Positions 12,031 through 23,886 are shown, numbered from the stretch's first letter. The stretch: DNA of 64,000 bases from Catenaria anguillulae PL171 (GCA_002102555.1 MCFL01000026.1:308222-372221); one strand, 5' to 3'. Notes: generated by a model not told the origin, from the sequence alone. Made by a program: numbers and translations.

Positions 12031-12720
12031 AGCAACGGCGTCCGGAGCTTGCAGCCAAGCATACGACAAACGCTGGTCAGTACCCTCTTTGTGTCTCAAG
12101 TACCATTCCCAATCCAGTCGCTCCTTCACATCTCACGACCGCACTTTCGTCTCTGTTGTGCGCGTGCGCGCACACACGTCAGTGTCGAGTCAACATTCTT
12201 TCAAAGACTGCCTCCCCGCCTCCCCTTAAACCTCAAGACAAGAAGGTATCTGGCTCATTTGCACGTTCTGCTGTTCCCATGTCATGTGCATTTGTTGTTT
12301 GCGCCAAGCGCGTCACAAAAATGAAGTCCTTTCCTGTCTTGAACATGTGAGGAAGCCAAACGTCTAGCGCGATCATTGACTTTGTGCCAGGGTTTGAACA
12401 TCCCAAACCTTGAACATGTGCATGAAATGATGACTATCACGCATGCAACAGCCGTGATGCATCTTGTGCCGTGGACGGCGAGCCGTCCGCACGAAATGTC
12501 GCCACATGGTTGGGTTGAACCGAGGAAGCAACTGAGCTTATCTGTGTCGTGTCGCTCGTAGCCACAAATGGATTGCTCAAAGGTGACGACATCCTCATGT
12601 TGCTTGGACCCTAGGTGTGGAGCGCAAGCATGAAGAGTTGCCACGAGTTGCGCTTGAGCGAAAGGCCAAGAGTCTGCACGATGGAGATGGACCGCCTGAC
12701 AAAAGGATTGTGTTGGTAAA
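12031..12720. other. Intergenic, retrotransposon target region
   Basis: Lies between the subtilisin pseudogene and the left LTR. No supported gene. The last five bases, GTAAA, are the left copy of the retrotransposon target duplication. Confidence 0.5.
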
Positions 12721-12976
12721 TGTTGCGTCTGTGGCCTCTGGCCGCGTCACGAACCAAGTGAGTCAGATCGGATTGGAGCTAAGCCTTGTCGGTGTCAGCT
12801 TGCTCCAAGATTAGTATTGTATTGTGTCTCACGGATCAGACCACCGATCCGTCTATCCATTTGTTGTATTGTTTGTGATCTATGTGTGTGTACCCAAACC
12901 CACTCAAGCTCTCCAGCTAAGTAGCTGGACCTTAACATATATGTTCCGTTGTGACTGTTCTCGTTACGACTCAACA
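12721..12976 (+). repeat. 5' LTR of the chromovirus
   Basis: It starts TGTTGCG and ends CTCAACA. It contains a perfect 8-base inverted repeat with a 2-base spacer (TCCAGCTA/TAGCTGGA) near 12910-12930 and an ATATAT element just downstream that could serve as the core promoter. Confidence 0.93.
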
Positions 12977-15199
12977 TTTTTTCAGTCTCATCAGTCCCAC
13001 TGCTATACAACACACACACCACACAACCCGCACCACGATCCGATACTGCCCTCAGCGCTCTGGAACCATGCCGTTCGACAAGGATAACCTCGAAGTCGCT
13101 TCGGCCACTCAAGTCACTGCCTGGTGGCTCGACCCTTCCACCTCAGAGGGCGATCGCATGCGTTTCGTGCAGCAACTCTCCTTCCGGATCCAGTTCGGTG
13201 CCCTCAAGACCTTGCCCTTGGAACAATACGTGGAGGCCAGGCAACTCGTTGTTGACGAGCATCAAGCGTGCACCGGCGCACTTTGGACGGCCACTCACGA
13301 GGATGGTGTTTTCCCGCCCGACGAGGAGCGTAAGCTCAAGAACCGAATCGAGTGCATTGCTGCGTGGTTGAATCCATGGACAAGCATCTTGCATCGCTTG
13401 CCAAGACCGAAGGGGACCCGTCAATCCCGCCGAACACTGCTGCAACTCAAGCCATCACCTCTGGCCAGTTCCCGGCCTACTCTGGCCCTGGCTGCAACAA
13501 GGTGGGCAAGTCGGCACAGGGTGCTATCGCCGACCCTTTCGAGTGGCTCGACCAGGTCATCTCGATTGGACGCAACGTCCAAGATCCCGGCGTCATTATC
13601 TTGAAGCGCCTCGCACCCGCCAAGCTGGACCGCACGACCAGCGCACTCATCCTCGCTTACAAGAACAACTTGTCGGACGAGGAACTAGTCCAACAGTTCC
13701 TCAAGGACATCGCGCCCTTTGCCCGCGTGAAGCTGATTCATGCGCACCTGTCGGTTGCCCACAACCAAACAAGTCTGTCGGCTCGTTTTTGACGAGTACA
13801 TTGACGCGTCTCGTCCACACTGGTCTCTCGGCCTGGACAAAGACGACGATTCGTGGATGGCGATTCCCGCGCTCAAGGTGTACGCCGTATCTGTCGTTCA
13901 AGTTTGCCTTCCGGGTGTGGTCAACGAGAACGTGATAGCCAAGGCATATGATCGCACAACGACCTTGCGCGAGCTGTTTGCGTCCATCGACCAACACATA
14001 TTCTCGACCATCCCCAAGCAAGCCTTGCGGCAAATCGTCCACCAACCTTTTCAATTCAAGGACAACGAACCAACAGCCGCGGCTAGCAACAGCAGCAACA
14101 ATGTCGGTTCATCCAACCATGCGGCAACCGGCTTAAAGGGCAAGCACAAGGCAGCCAGCACGCAGCCAAGCAACCAACCAGCCGCAAACCCATTCCGTCG
14201 CGACAAGCCAGTCGTGGCCATTACCTTCGTCGAGGAATGTGACTTTTGCACGCACTCGGGAAAGAAGGACCACGAGATTCATCATCCGACGGTGAAATGC
14301 CGTCGCCTTGCCGAGTACCTTGCCATCGGAAACAAGTACGCCGACGCCCTCGTGCTCGTCCCCAATTCGACCAAGCTTCCCGCCTTCGCTTCGGCCGAAG
14401 AGGCGCTCCAGAATCCAGAAGACGCATTCCAGCAGCTGTTTGATGCGATTCAATCGCAAAAGGCTCGTGGCAAGGAATGGGGCAGTGCCAAAGGCAGGGC
14501 GCTTGGCGCCCTAAAGGGCGTCGCCGCCGTGGCCAAGGCTACCGCCAAGCAAGGCCAGCCTGAGGCAGATTTTTTGCGCACGCACTTGGCAAGCACTATC
14601 GCCAACTGCAACCGGTTCGCCCGCTTCTTCGCCACCATCGACATGGAACAAGTTAAGGTGCACGCGTGGGCGAACAAGGAGTCTCCGTTTGAGACGAACG
14701 ATGTGGGCGTCGCTCAAGCCCACGACTATCTCGCCACGGCCCAGCAGCAGGCCACAGGCGTCGATGCAGCATTCGCACACCATGGTGAGGCCCTGGCCCG
14801 CCCTGGCAAACATGGCCGCGACGATTCGGACACGCCCGACAGCGGCATTGCGAGTACGTACTTGCCTCCGTCCTTATCCGTCACTCAGCCGAGTCACACG
14901 TTGACAAACCCCTATTGCCTTCAACAGAACGTGGTCGCTACGACTCTTGACCGAGCTCATTCGTCTAGCCACACCCACTCACTGCCGCACGTACACCAAC
15001 GTCCTCTTGCAGTTTTAGTTGATGGTAATAATACAATTCTTGCTCATGATGCACGCTTGTCTCCATCACACCGCCCGGATGCGCACATTGAACTTGCTCC
15101 GGTGGTCGTGGCTCCACAGCACAGCATTCGGTTGAAGTCCAAGCCTGGGAACAGCAAGCCCATTGTGGAACAAACACGTACTGTCGATCTCCATGCACT

Positions 15200-18100
15200 T
15201 GCAGCCACCCGTGTCCTCTGTCGGCTAGATTCGGGCAGCGACCGCAACATTTTACCCAAGAAACTAGCAGGGCCGTTCGCCAAGCACATCCGCCCGCCGA
15301 CAACAGAAGGCCCCATCACTGGCGTGGGCGGCGAGTCGCCGTGCGAGGGCATCATTGACCTCCTCGTTCGTTACAACGGTCGATCTGTCGTTTGCCGCTT
15401 CCGTGTGCATGACTTACCGGGCCGGCTCCCGGCCCTCATTGGCAATGATACACTTCCAGCACTCGGCATTAGTATCTCGGGTCTCAACCCGGCCGGAGGC
15501 ACTGCGCCAAGGGAGGACGACAGCCCAGATGACCGTGTTTATGCTGTTCCCGAGGACGCCCCATCGCTCGTTAACGAGCTTCCCAGCGTAATCACCCGCT
15601 TGCTCGAGGAAAATGAGGCCATACCGCCGGACAATGCTTGCTCGCACCCGCTGTCCACGATTCACGTCCAAGTGCCCGAGGATGCCCAGCCAATTTACTG
15701 CAAGACCCATCATCCGACGCGTGCAAGCGAAAAGCACATTGACGAACGGGTTCAAGAATGGTTGTCTGATCGAGTCATCGAGCGGGCTGTACCACCCTCG
15801 CCGTGGAACTGTCGGTTGGTGGTAACGGAAAAGTACGACTCCAATGGCAATGTCACAGGTGCCAGGGTCTGCATCGATCCTCGCCATATCAACAAGCTCA
15901 CTCCCGCAGAGCCTCATCCGCTACCACTCATCTTTGACCATCTTGATGATGCTTGTGGTGCCCGCGTCTTCACAAGTCTCGACCTCATTGGCTCGTTCCA
16001 TCAATTCCGAGTGCACATTCGCTCCCGCAAGTACCTCACATTCACTTGGCGTGGGGTCCAATACCAGTATCGGCGTGGGCCTTTTGGCCTCAAGGCACTC
16101 TCTGCTCAGTTCCAACGCGTCATGTCTGCCATCTTTGCCGACCTACCTTTCGTCCGTGTGTACATTGATGACCTCATCATCTTCTCCGACTCCGTCGAGG
16201 AGCACACCAATCATGTCGCCGAGGTGCTCCGCCGCCTCAACAAGTTCAACCTGCGTGTTGGCCGCCCCAAGTCGCATTTTTTCCGTTCCTCGGTATCGTA
16301 CCTTGGTCACGTCATTGAGGCGGGCATGATTCGGCCGCACCCTTCCAAGATTCGCGACATTCAGGACTTCCCAGAGCCGCAAACCGGCACTCAGGTCCAA
16401 TCCTTCTTGGGCCTCGTCAACTATTTGCGGCACTTCATACCGCTCATGTCCACTGTGTCGGCCCCACTCGATGCTTTGCGACTCCGCACGCACATTGACT
16501 TGGACGACCCAAACGTGTGGACGCCGGCATGTGCAGATGCATTCGAGCAGCTCAAGTCAGCGGTGCGCGAGGCCAAGCCATTGCATGCGCCCAATTGGAA
16601 CGAGCCGTTTTATGTTGCCACAGATGCCTCCAACGTTGGCGTCGGCGCCGTGCTGTTCCAGGGCTCTCGGGACGAGCCTAGGTACATTACCATCGCCTCC
16701 CGCGCCCTTTCCAAGTCGGAAAGGAACTACTCGGCCACCAAGAAGGAGCTCCGCGGCATCATATTCGCTCTTGACAAGTTCCGCTACTATTTGGCGGGCC
16801 GCCGGTTCACGCTCTTCACGGACCACAAGGCGCTCACGCACATCTTTGACCAATCCAACCTAACGCCAATGCTCGAGGGTTGGCTCGACAAACTGCTCGA
16901 GGCCCAATTTGACGTCGAGCACATTCCGGGCATTCTCAACGTGTTGCCCGACTGCCTTTCGCGGCTATACCCGCGCTCATCTGTGACGGCCGACTCAGCC
17001 AAGAACGAGTTGAACGAGCGCCTGGGCCCGGAGGCTCCCGAGTCATCGGCACGCGAGGCATCGGACTTGGAGGGGGGTGAGGCGAGCGTTGTTGCTTTGG
17101 CAGTAGAGGACCAGTCCGACGCCGCATTCTTGGCCAACTACGACATCCAGAACGCGTTCCCAGACCCACTCGCCGTCCACCTTGCGCATCAACACCTTTT
17201 CGGCACTGTCTACGACGCGGTTCAGTCACCACCAACGGCGGCCCTGCACTCCGAGTATGACGAGCTGGTCGCAGGTCTTGTGGCCGAGGACAAGCAGGCA
17301 GCAGCATGGAACCATGGTTCGGCGGCACGCATCAAGGAACTGCTCCACAGCGAGTTTGCGGACCATCCCGTTGTGCTTGCAGCAGCAGCAGCCGAGACAG
17401 ATCCCACCAGCCAGTCCGACTCGCAGCAACAAAAGCTGACAGACCTTGTCGAACTTGCCGCACATGGACCAGCAACCCCTGCATCAGAACGAGAGGCTGC
17501 ACTCGAAGCTGCCCACCAACAAGGTCACTTCTCGGGCCGCACGCTGCGCGACAGATTACTGCATGAAGGCAAGCACTGGCCCGGCATGCTCCAAGACTGC
17601 CGCCGATTTGCCCAGCGATGCATTGATTGCCAGCGGTACTCGGTGCGCACCCAAGGATTCCACCCGCCGCAGATGATCCACGCTGCCTTGCCCATGGATC
17701 ACCTTGCCGTCGATTGTGCCGTGCTGGATCCGTCTGATGGCTACACGCACGTGTTACTATTCATTGACATCTGCACTCGCTTTGCCTGGTTGTACCCAAT
17801 GCGCGGCATCACAGCAGACAGTGTTGCCGACAAGTTGTTCGAACTCGTGTGCCAATTTGGAATCCCGCGCATCATTCAGCACGACAACGGCACCGAGTTT
17901 GTCAACCGTTCAGTGCAATTGCTCACATCCAAGCTTGGAATCGACGACCGCCGCGTCACCGCCTACAATCCACAGGCCAACGGTGCAGCCGAGCGACTTG
18001 TTCGCACCATCAAAACCTCGCTCCTCGCCGACATCAGAGGTGCCACTGTCCGCTGGCCTGAGCGCATCCGCGCCGTTCAGTATTATTACAACACTGCCGT

Positions 18101-18746
18101 CCACTCGCGCCACGGCTCCACTCCATTCTCGCTCATGTTTGCACGAGCACATGTGCCGCCTCAGCATTCAGCATGGCCAGTACCTGCGACACCCGTGTCG
18201 CGCCAGCAGCTCGCCGACTTGGCACAGCACATGGCCGAGGTCGTTTGGCCAGCAACTCACGAGCGTTCAAAGGATGCGTCCAAGCGGGCATACGACCAGT
18301 TTGTCAAGAAGCATCAGATCCTGCACGAGAACTTCCCCGACGGCTCGTTGGTCATGCGCAAGGTCGTGACGCCCCGCTCAGCAAACATGGACCCTAAGTT
18401 CGAGGGTCCCTACATCGTCTTACGGCGCACAACTGGCGGCGCGTACCTCCTCAAAGACGCAACCGGCTCCATTGTGCCACAAAAGGCCCCAGCTCACCAT
18501 CTCCGGCTCGTGTCGCCGGCAGGCGCATTGTGTGAGGACTCGTTTGTCATGGATGACATTCTGGATCATCAAGTTCGCCCGGACGGTTCCATTTGGTACC
18601 GCATCAAGTGGGCCAACTATCCTGTCGACGATGCCACTTGGGAGCCAGAGTCCAACATCAACACAATTGAGATCGTGACCCGTTACTGGAAAAAAAAAAA
18701 AGCACCAGAAGGACGGCCCGCCTGTCCGCCCATCACGGGCTGCTAA
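15200..18746 (+). CDS. pol: Pol region of the chromovirus (PR-RT-RH-IN-chromodomain)
   Basis: Polyprotein part that copies and inserts the element. The protease shows DSGS near 15225. Reverse transcriptase carries the YIDD active site near 16160. RNase H shows ATDASNVGVGAV near 16620. The integrase has an HHCC zinc-binding region near 17510-17640 and a DD-E core near 17700-18000 (HDNGTEF, then PQANGAAERLVR). A chromodomain (MDDILDHQ... WYRIKWANY ... WEPESNI) ends the protein near 18550-18700. By family knowledge the chromodomain directs integration to marked chromatin. This part is one open frame. Confidence 0.92.
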
Positions 18747-18936
18747 GCGGCCAAGCCAAGAAACTGCATCTGCTCCTGTGGCTGTCACTCAAGGCAAGCG
18801 CAAGCTGCAACTCACCGTCCCTCTCGGCACTTCCCCTGTACAATCAGCTCCACCAAGGAACTCGCATCCGTACAGTTTGAGGCTCAAGGCCAAGTCCAAC
18901 AACTGAAGAGCGTGTCGCTGCGCTGGAGGGGGGTGA

Positions 18937-19190
18937 TGTTGCGTCTGTGGCCTCTGGCCGCGTCACGAACCAAGTGAGTCAGATCGGATTGGAGCTAAGC
19001 CTTGTCGGTGTCAGCTTGCTCCAAGATTAGTATTGTGTTGTGTCTCACGGATCAGACCACCGATCCGTCTATCCATTTGTTGTATTGTTGTGATCTATGT
19101 GTGTGTACCCAAACCCACTCAAGCTCTCCAGCTAAGTAGCTGGACCTTAACATATATGTTCCGTTGTGACTGTCTCGTTACGACTCAACA
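18937..19190 (+). repeat. 3' LTR of the chromovirus
   Basis: Near-identical to the 5' LTR, including its inner hairpin. It is preceded directly by a purine-rich tract (GGAGGGGGGTGA, 18925-18936) that fits the plus-strand primer site, and followed by the right target duplication GTAAA at 19191-19195. Confidence 0.93.
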
Positions 19191-19238
19191 GTAAACATCT
19201 ACATACATCTGGCCATGATCCATAAATGGATCGTGACT

Positions 19239-20966
19239 CTAACAGCTCACGCGATACTCGAGACCATCCGCAACAACAACATACTTGACCCCCTGATACG
19301 CCTTGTACTCTTCCTTATGCACACCCACGCGACTCACCTTGACCCCACTGACACTGGCCTTAGTGACCAACCTTCCACTCAGAACGATCCCCGTCATGAA
19401 CGGCATCCGCATTGGATCCCCACCACCCAGCATCCACTCGTCGACCCCGGTCGCGTCGCCGCCCGCTCCATCCCTCACCTCCTGGTCCGCGCTGGCTTTG
19501 GGCACCAGCGTGACGGTTAACGACATGCCTGCACCATTTGCAGCCGACCCCCCATTTGCATGCACGGCATCGCTGGCTGAGGCCAACCCACTGGCGGCCG
19601 CGCCCAAGCCGCGAGCAAGCCCGGGCGCCGCGGCCGCAGGTGCACTTGCGGCAAGCTTGGACAAGGCTGCGGCCGCGGCGGCCGCACCGGCACTACCCAT
19701 GGCTGCGGCTGTGCCAGCGGGTGCCCCAGATGACGCCGACAAGGAGGAACCAACGGGGTTGACCTTGGGTGCCCATTCGAGCACGTGGGGCGTGCGTTGA
19801 CGCGTCGATCCTGTCGAGGGGCGCACACTGCCAACGTCAAAGCGTGCGGGCACTTGTAGACTTAGGCTCAGTGTTTCGGCAAGCGACCAGTCAACCCCGT
19901 CGTCATCATGGTCCCCGGACAGCGTCACAACCACTTGAATGCGTTGCAAGTGCACGTCTCTTACGGCACGCACGGTTACCCACCCACGGGCCGCGGGCAC
20001 GTCGGCACATGTATATTGTGCAAGCGTGAACCTGCCGTCCGGTGGGATGCACACGAGATCGCCCGGCAGGCGCGTGCCAGGCGTGGGCACTGTTAGGTTG
20101 CGTGACTTGGATTGCAGAGCGCTGGCAACGGCCGCGGGATGTGCACTTGTGAGCAGGGCCGAGTTGGCGGGCGAGGTGATGAGGGACACGGACAAGTCGG
20201 GTGTGCCCGAGAGTTTCGAGTGGACGTGAATGGCGCCGTGCACGTGTGTGTTTGCCCGTTGCACCTTTTGCTGGTGACTTGGGGTGCCGTAGCGTGACGA
20301 CGACGAGGATGAAGTTGTTGGCACGCGTGATGGGAGCAATGTCACGGAGCTAGTCACGTGTTCGACAATGTCGACGTAGACTTCGTTGGCCGTGTACTTG
20401 ACGTGCGACCTGCGCCACGGGGCAACGGCACTGGTGCGTGACGATGTTGGGCCCGACGGCAACAGGTGGCCCATGACGGTGGACGTGACGCGCGACAGCA
20501 GATCCGGGAGAGGAAGCAGAGCCGTGAGCTGATTGTGGAAGAGGTGGATGGGCTGACCGGCAGGGAAGGCGAGCAGCTCGTCGAGGACCATGCCGACGTG
20601 GACCGTATTGGCTTGAATGACGGCCGAGGTGAGTGGGGGCGTAAAGTATTGGGCAAGGGCGGCCAGAAGGTCGTTGAGGAACTGGGTGGCAGTAACAATG
20701 GCGTCGCGTTGCGGGCGACACAGGGCGGCATAGACGAGCTTGTTGTGAGGGATGCAGACGACGGCGTGGTCTGCAGACGAAGACGCAGGAATGTGTACGT
20801 GTGCGCGGGCCGGTTGGTGCTGCACGGCCTTTGTTGAGGAAGAGGTTGCTGCTGAGGAGAGGGCCGCTTGGACCCTTGTGATGAGGGAACCTGAGAGAGG
20901 GCGCAAGGTGCGCTGGACAAGGATGGTGTCTGCCAAAGGGCCGGCGAGGATGAGGATTGCGTCCAT
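19239..20966 (-). CDS. APM3: AP-3 adaptor complex subunit mu
   Basis: Medium chain of the AP-3 coat, which sorts cargo from Golgi/endosome to the vacuole by binding YxxPhi signals. It is a single exon of 575 residues. The N-terminal longin-like domain (about 1-150) is followed by the family signature PWRRSHVKYTANEVYVDIVE (about 185-205), which matches AP-3 mu (PWRR..VKYT.NE.Y.DVVE) rather than AP-1 or AP-2. The mu-homology domain runs to the end, with GTPDLSVSL and IPPDGRFTLAQYTC. An Ala/Gly-rich insertion lies at about residues 415-480. The N-terminal domain is divergent and Ser-rich. It shares a 303-base divergent promoter with the PQ-loop gene, whose product is also likely vacuolar. Confidence 0.88.
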   Translation of the reverse strand: MDAILILAGPLADTILVQRTLRPLSGSLITRVQAALSSAATSSSTKAVQHQPARAHVHIPASSSADHAVVCIPHNKLVYAALCRPQRDAIVTATQFLNDLLAALAQYFTPPLTSAVIQANTVHVGMVLDELLAFPAGQPIHLFHNQLTALLPLPDLLSRVTSTVMGHLLPSGPTSSRTSAVAPWRRSHVKYTANEVYVDIVEHVTSSVTLLPSRVPTTSSSSSSRYGTPSHQQKVQRANTHVHGAIHVHSKLSGTPDLSVSLITSPANSALLTSAHPAAVASALQSKSRNLTVPTPGTRLPGDLVCIPPDGRFTLAQYTCADVPAARGWVTVRAVRDVHLQRIQVVVTLSGDHDDDGVDWSLAETLSLSLQVPARFDVGSVRPSTGSTRQRTPHVLEWAPKVNPVGSSLSASSGAPAGTAAAMGSAGAAAAAAALSKLAASAPAAAAPGLARGLGAAASGLASASDAVHANGGSAANGAGMSLTVTLVPKASADQEVRDGAGGDATGVDEWMLGGGDPMRMPFMTGIVLSGRLVTKASVSGVKVSRVGVHKEEYKAYQGVKYVVVADGLEYRVSC

Positions 20967-21269
20967 GATTCAATGATTGAGATTGGGATTGAGATTGAGA
21001 TGCGCCGAGTGGGAGTAGTGGTCGTATTTATGATCTGTCTGTAATTTTACTATTCTTCATTTTTCTTTTTTTTTTTCTCTGTTGGTTATTTATTTATACG
21101 GGGGTCAAGGCAGCGGGATCGGCGGCCTCTTCAACTTGCTGATCGTGTCGTGTTTGTGATTTCTTACATTTTTGGTTGAGTCAATCCAAATCAATTATCA
21201 AATACTCACATATCTCACAACAAATGAAGTGACACCACACCACGCATTTCATCCATCACTCAACCAAGA
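20967..21269. promoter_or_regulatory. Divergent promoter between AP-3 mu and PQ-loop gene
   Basis: A 303-base gap between two head-to-head start codons. It contains a T-rich run near 21057-21077 followed by an AT-rich stretch. No canonical TATA box is obvious. Confidence 0.45.
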
Positions 21270-23534
21270 ATGATCCCGCCACCGAGCCAGAGCCAGTGCC
21301 CGCTGGCCCACTCGCCCACCCAGTTGGCCCTGTCGACCGCACTGCTCGTTGGCATTGTGCTGTCCTATGTCCCGCAGCAGCTCGCCATCCTGCTCGGCAA
21401 GTCCTCCGAGGGCCTCTCGCCCTGGTTCCTGCTGCTCGGCTCCATCGCCACAATCTCCACCGTCGCCAACGTCCTGCTCCTCCAGTGGCACGTTGTCCAG
21501 TGCTGCTCCGTGTGGTCCCCCTTGGGCTGCTTTGAGAACGCGCTGGGCGTGATTCAGCTCTCGTCCCAGGCCATCATGTTTTTGATCATTGGCGCTCTGT
21601 ACCTCCACTACTTTCCCTCACACCTCAAGTTTTCCGCTGCCGTCGGCACCCACCTCGACCTCGACCAAGAACAAGTCGCCCATGACGAAACTGCTCCACT
21701 TCTCGCCTCTGCCTCTGCGCCTGATTCTGCCTCTGCGTCTGCCGAACGCCCACCAGTCACTGCCCGCCTTTGGACCGTCTCGCGCCGCATTGCCCTGTCA
21801 GTCCTTGCCTACCTGCTTCTCACAACTACCCTCGTTGCCCTGGCCCTTGCCCTTACCCCGTCGCCTCACCTTACTCCCTCTCCCTCCCCGCCTTCCTCCC
21901 CGCCTACGTTTGGGCAACCCGCTCCAGAACTCGTTGCGCTCGCCGGCATTTTCGGCGGCATTGCCACCCTCATGTCATGCTTGCAATTCCTTCCACAAAT
22001 CATCCACACCTACGACGCAAAGGATCCCGGCGCCCTGTCCATTGGAACCATGCTCATGCAAACCCCAGGCACTCTGCTCTTGATTTACTCGCTGTCGCTT
22101 CGCCCAGGAACAAACATCTCGACCTACTTGAGCTATTGCGTCAGTGCAACGTGCCAGGGGACCTTGCTTGTGCTGAGCCTCGTATACTTGTATCGCAAAC
22201 GATCCTCATCTGCCGCCCAACATCAGCACGCGCGCAGCGGCGGCGGCGGCCTCTCGGGCGGGCAAGAATACCGATACGGCGAGCTCATCATCACGGACGA
22301 ATCGCTCCCCGCGCAAGACATTGCCTCGCCCGTGTTTGCAACCCTCCGCTCATCGACCGACGTAGTGGGCACCCACCCACCAGTCCCCACGTCCACCACC
22401 ATTGACGTGATTGACGACCAAGACCAAGACGACGAATCGCTCATTGAAGACCCGCCCGCTCTCACCCATGTTGTTGTCTCGCACGTCGCTTCGTCGGCGT
22501 CGTCCCCCACTGCATTGTTGCCCACGGCCCCACCCACAATCACATCATCTGGGCTCGCACCTTCGCTCATTCACCCGCCCTCGTCGCACTTTATCCCGCA
22601 CCCGTCGCCGCCACACTCGCCGCTTGGGTCCATGGTGGCCGTCCGGTCGCTCAAGTTTGGCCCTGGTGCGGGCGGCGCTTCTGGCATGGATTCGCGCAGC
22701 ATTGATACATTGGGAAGTATTGCCAGTGGCGGGACACGGACCGTCAGCAGTGGCTTTGGCTTTAGTGGTGCGAGCCAAGCGATCGCGCACGAATCGCCGA
22801 TGGCACCGGGTCGACCCAACTCGGACCCTGCGTCAGCGCAAGCTCACATCCACCATTCGCCGCTCGTCTTGTTGCCAAGTGCCATCCCGGTAACGCCCAG
22901 TTTTGAACTCGACGATAAAGTGGCGCTTGACGCGGCACTGTCTGCCGCACTTCCGCCGTCGGACGCCGATCTGCTCGACACCCCCACACGTGATTCAGAT
23001 GTAGATGTAGATGTAGATGTGGACGTGGTTGCTGTGGCCATTGGCCAAGCGCTGCCGCCATCCATGGACTCGGTGATTGAAGCAGACAAGCGGACGAGCG
23101 GATGGGGCGCAACCGACAAAAAAGGCGCAAGTGCATCTGTGCAGTCGCTTTTGGACGAGCCCCTAGGCGATGCCGGCGACGCCGCGGGTGACGCGCCAAC
23201 CGTTGCAACTGTGCCTCAAGACAAGAGTCCCGGTCGTGTGCAATTGGACGAGCAAGCGGTTCGGTCGGCTTCACCCGTGGCTGCCGAGGCCGATGCGCGC
23301 CAGCAACCCGAAGACGACGACGACGATGATGACGTGGACGCGTCCGAGATGTCGGCTTTGGCAAAGGAGGCGGTTACTCCCCTAGTGTCTGCCGCTGAAA
23401 CATCGCTCGTCAGTGTGGGCGGCGGAAGCGCCAGCGCGTCCGTGTCGCGACGCAGCAAGGGTAAGGGCAAGGGCAAGAATGCAAAGAAGAAGGGCGGCGC
23501 AAAGGGTGGCAAGGTGACCAAGCGGCCGTGGTAA
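21270..23534 (+). CDS. PQ-loop repeat membrane protein (vacuolar amino-acid transporter type)
   Basis: Seven-helix PQ-loop family protein, 754 residues, single exon. Two PQ motifs are visible: SYVPQQLAIL near residue 35 and QFLPQIIHTYD near residue 241, each opening a helix bundle with LSPWFLLLGS and GALSIGTMLM following. By family knowledge such proteins (Ypq1/PQLC2) export cationic amino acids from vacuole or lysosome. The N-terminal 310 residues hold the helices. The remaining 440 residues are a Ser/Pro/Asp-rich cytosolic tail with a (VD)n run and a Lys/Gly-rich basic end (RRSKGKGKGKNAKKKG), unusually long for the family. A tandem diverged copy follows 352 bases downstream. Confidence 0.8.
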   Translation: MIPPPSQSQCPLAHSPTQLALSTALLVGIVLSYVPQQLAILLGKSSEGLSPWFLLLGSIATISTVANVLLLQWHVVQCCSVWSPLGCFENALGVIQLSSQAIMFLIIGALYLHYFPSHLKFSAAVGTHLDLDQEQVAHDETAPLLASASAPDSASASAERPPVTARLWTVSRRIALSVLAYLLLTTTLVALALALTPSPHLTPSPSPPSSPPTFGQPAPELVALAGIFGGIATLMSCLQFLPQIIHTYDAKDPGALSIGTMLMQTPGTLLLIYSLSLRPGTNISTYLSYCVSATCQGTLLVLSLVYLYRKRSSSAAQHQHARSGGGGLSGGQEYRYGELIITDESLPAQDIASPVFATLRSSTDVVGTHPPVPTSTTIDVIDDQDQDDESLIEDPPALTHVVVSHVASSASSPTALLPTAPPTITSSGLAPSLIHPPSSHFIPHPSPPHSPLGSMVAVRSLKFGPGAGGASGMDSRSIDTLGSIASGGTRTVSSGFGFSGASQAIAHESPMAPGRPNSDPASAQAHIHHSPLVLLPSAIPVTPSFELDDKVALDAALSAALPPSDADLLDTPTRDSDVDVDVDVDVVAVAIGQALPPSMDSVIEADKRTSGWGATDKKGASASVQSLLDEPLGDAGDAAGDAPTVATVPQDKSPGRVQLDEQAVRSASPVAAEADARQQPEDDDDDDDVDASEMSALAKEAVTPLVSAAETSLVSVGGGSASASVSRRSKGKGKGKNAKKKGGAKGGKVTKRPW
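22998..23027 (+). repeat. Hexanucleotide repeat within the PQ-loop gene tail
   Basis: Five GATGTA-like units encode alternating Asp-Val. The unit is a multiple of three, so length changes keep the frame. Confidence 0.7.
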
Positions 23535-23886
23535 CATCAATGGGTCGAGCGAGTGCAGTCATCGTTTTTGTCCACGTGTTTTCGGTTCCCTGGTTTGTGA
23601 TGTTTTTTTTTTTATCATTCCCTCATCATCCCCCCCTACAACTTTTCTCTTTGTTGCGATTTTCTGTTTTAGTTTACTCTTTCATTCCTTCGTATTGCAC
23701 ACATATATGTTTTTATCATTTATCTCTGATGACTTGGCAATTCCCACAACCGTTGGCGTGCGGTCAAAAAGTCCCAACCTTAGCCTTCGTGGTGGGAATG
23801 TGTCAAAAAGCCTGCGCGTCCCATCCATCGATGAGCACACTCAACTGACCCTGGACTTGAATGCAAAATATTGGCAATCAATCATC
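23535..23886. other. Gap between tandem PQ-loop genes
   Basis: T-rich 3' flank of the first gene and leader of the second. The frame upstream of the ATG at 23887 is open to 23695 but unlike the family, so I treat it as non-coding. Confidence 0.45.

Larger units (their letters stand above)
12721..19190 (+). mobile_element. Ty3/Gypsy chromovirus (LTR retrotransposon)
   Basis: A full-length element of about 6.5 kb with 256- and 254-base LTRs that begin TGTTG and end CAACA. It is flanked by the 5-base target duplication GTAAA. Parts in order are 5' LTR, gag-type region (from about 13068), a CCHC-like finger near 14240-14300, aspartic protease, reverse transcriptase, RNase H, integrase and a C-terminal chromodomain, then a purine-rich tract and the 3' LTR. 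The chromodomain and the order RT-RH-IN place it among chromoviruses. The LTRs differ at only about three positions, so insertion is recent on an evolutionary scale. The pol part looks whole; the gag part seems to carry about two breaks, so this copy is probably defective. Confidence 0.93.
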
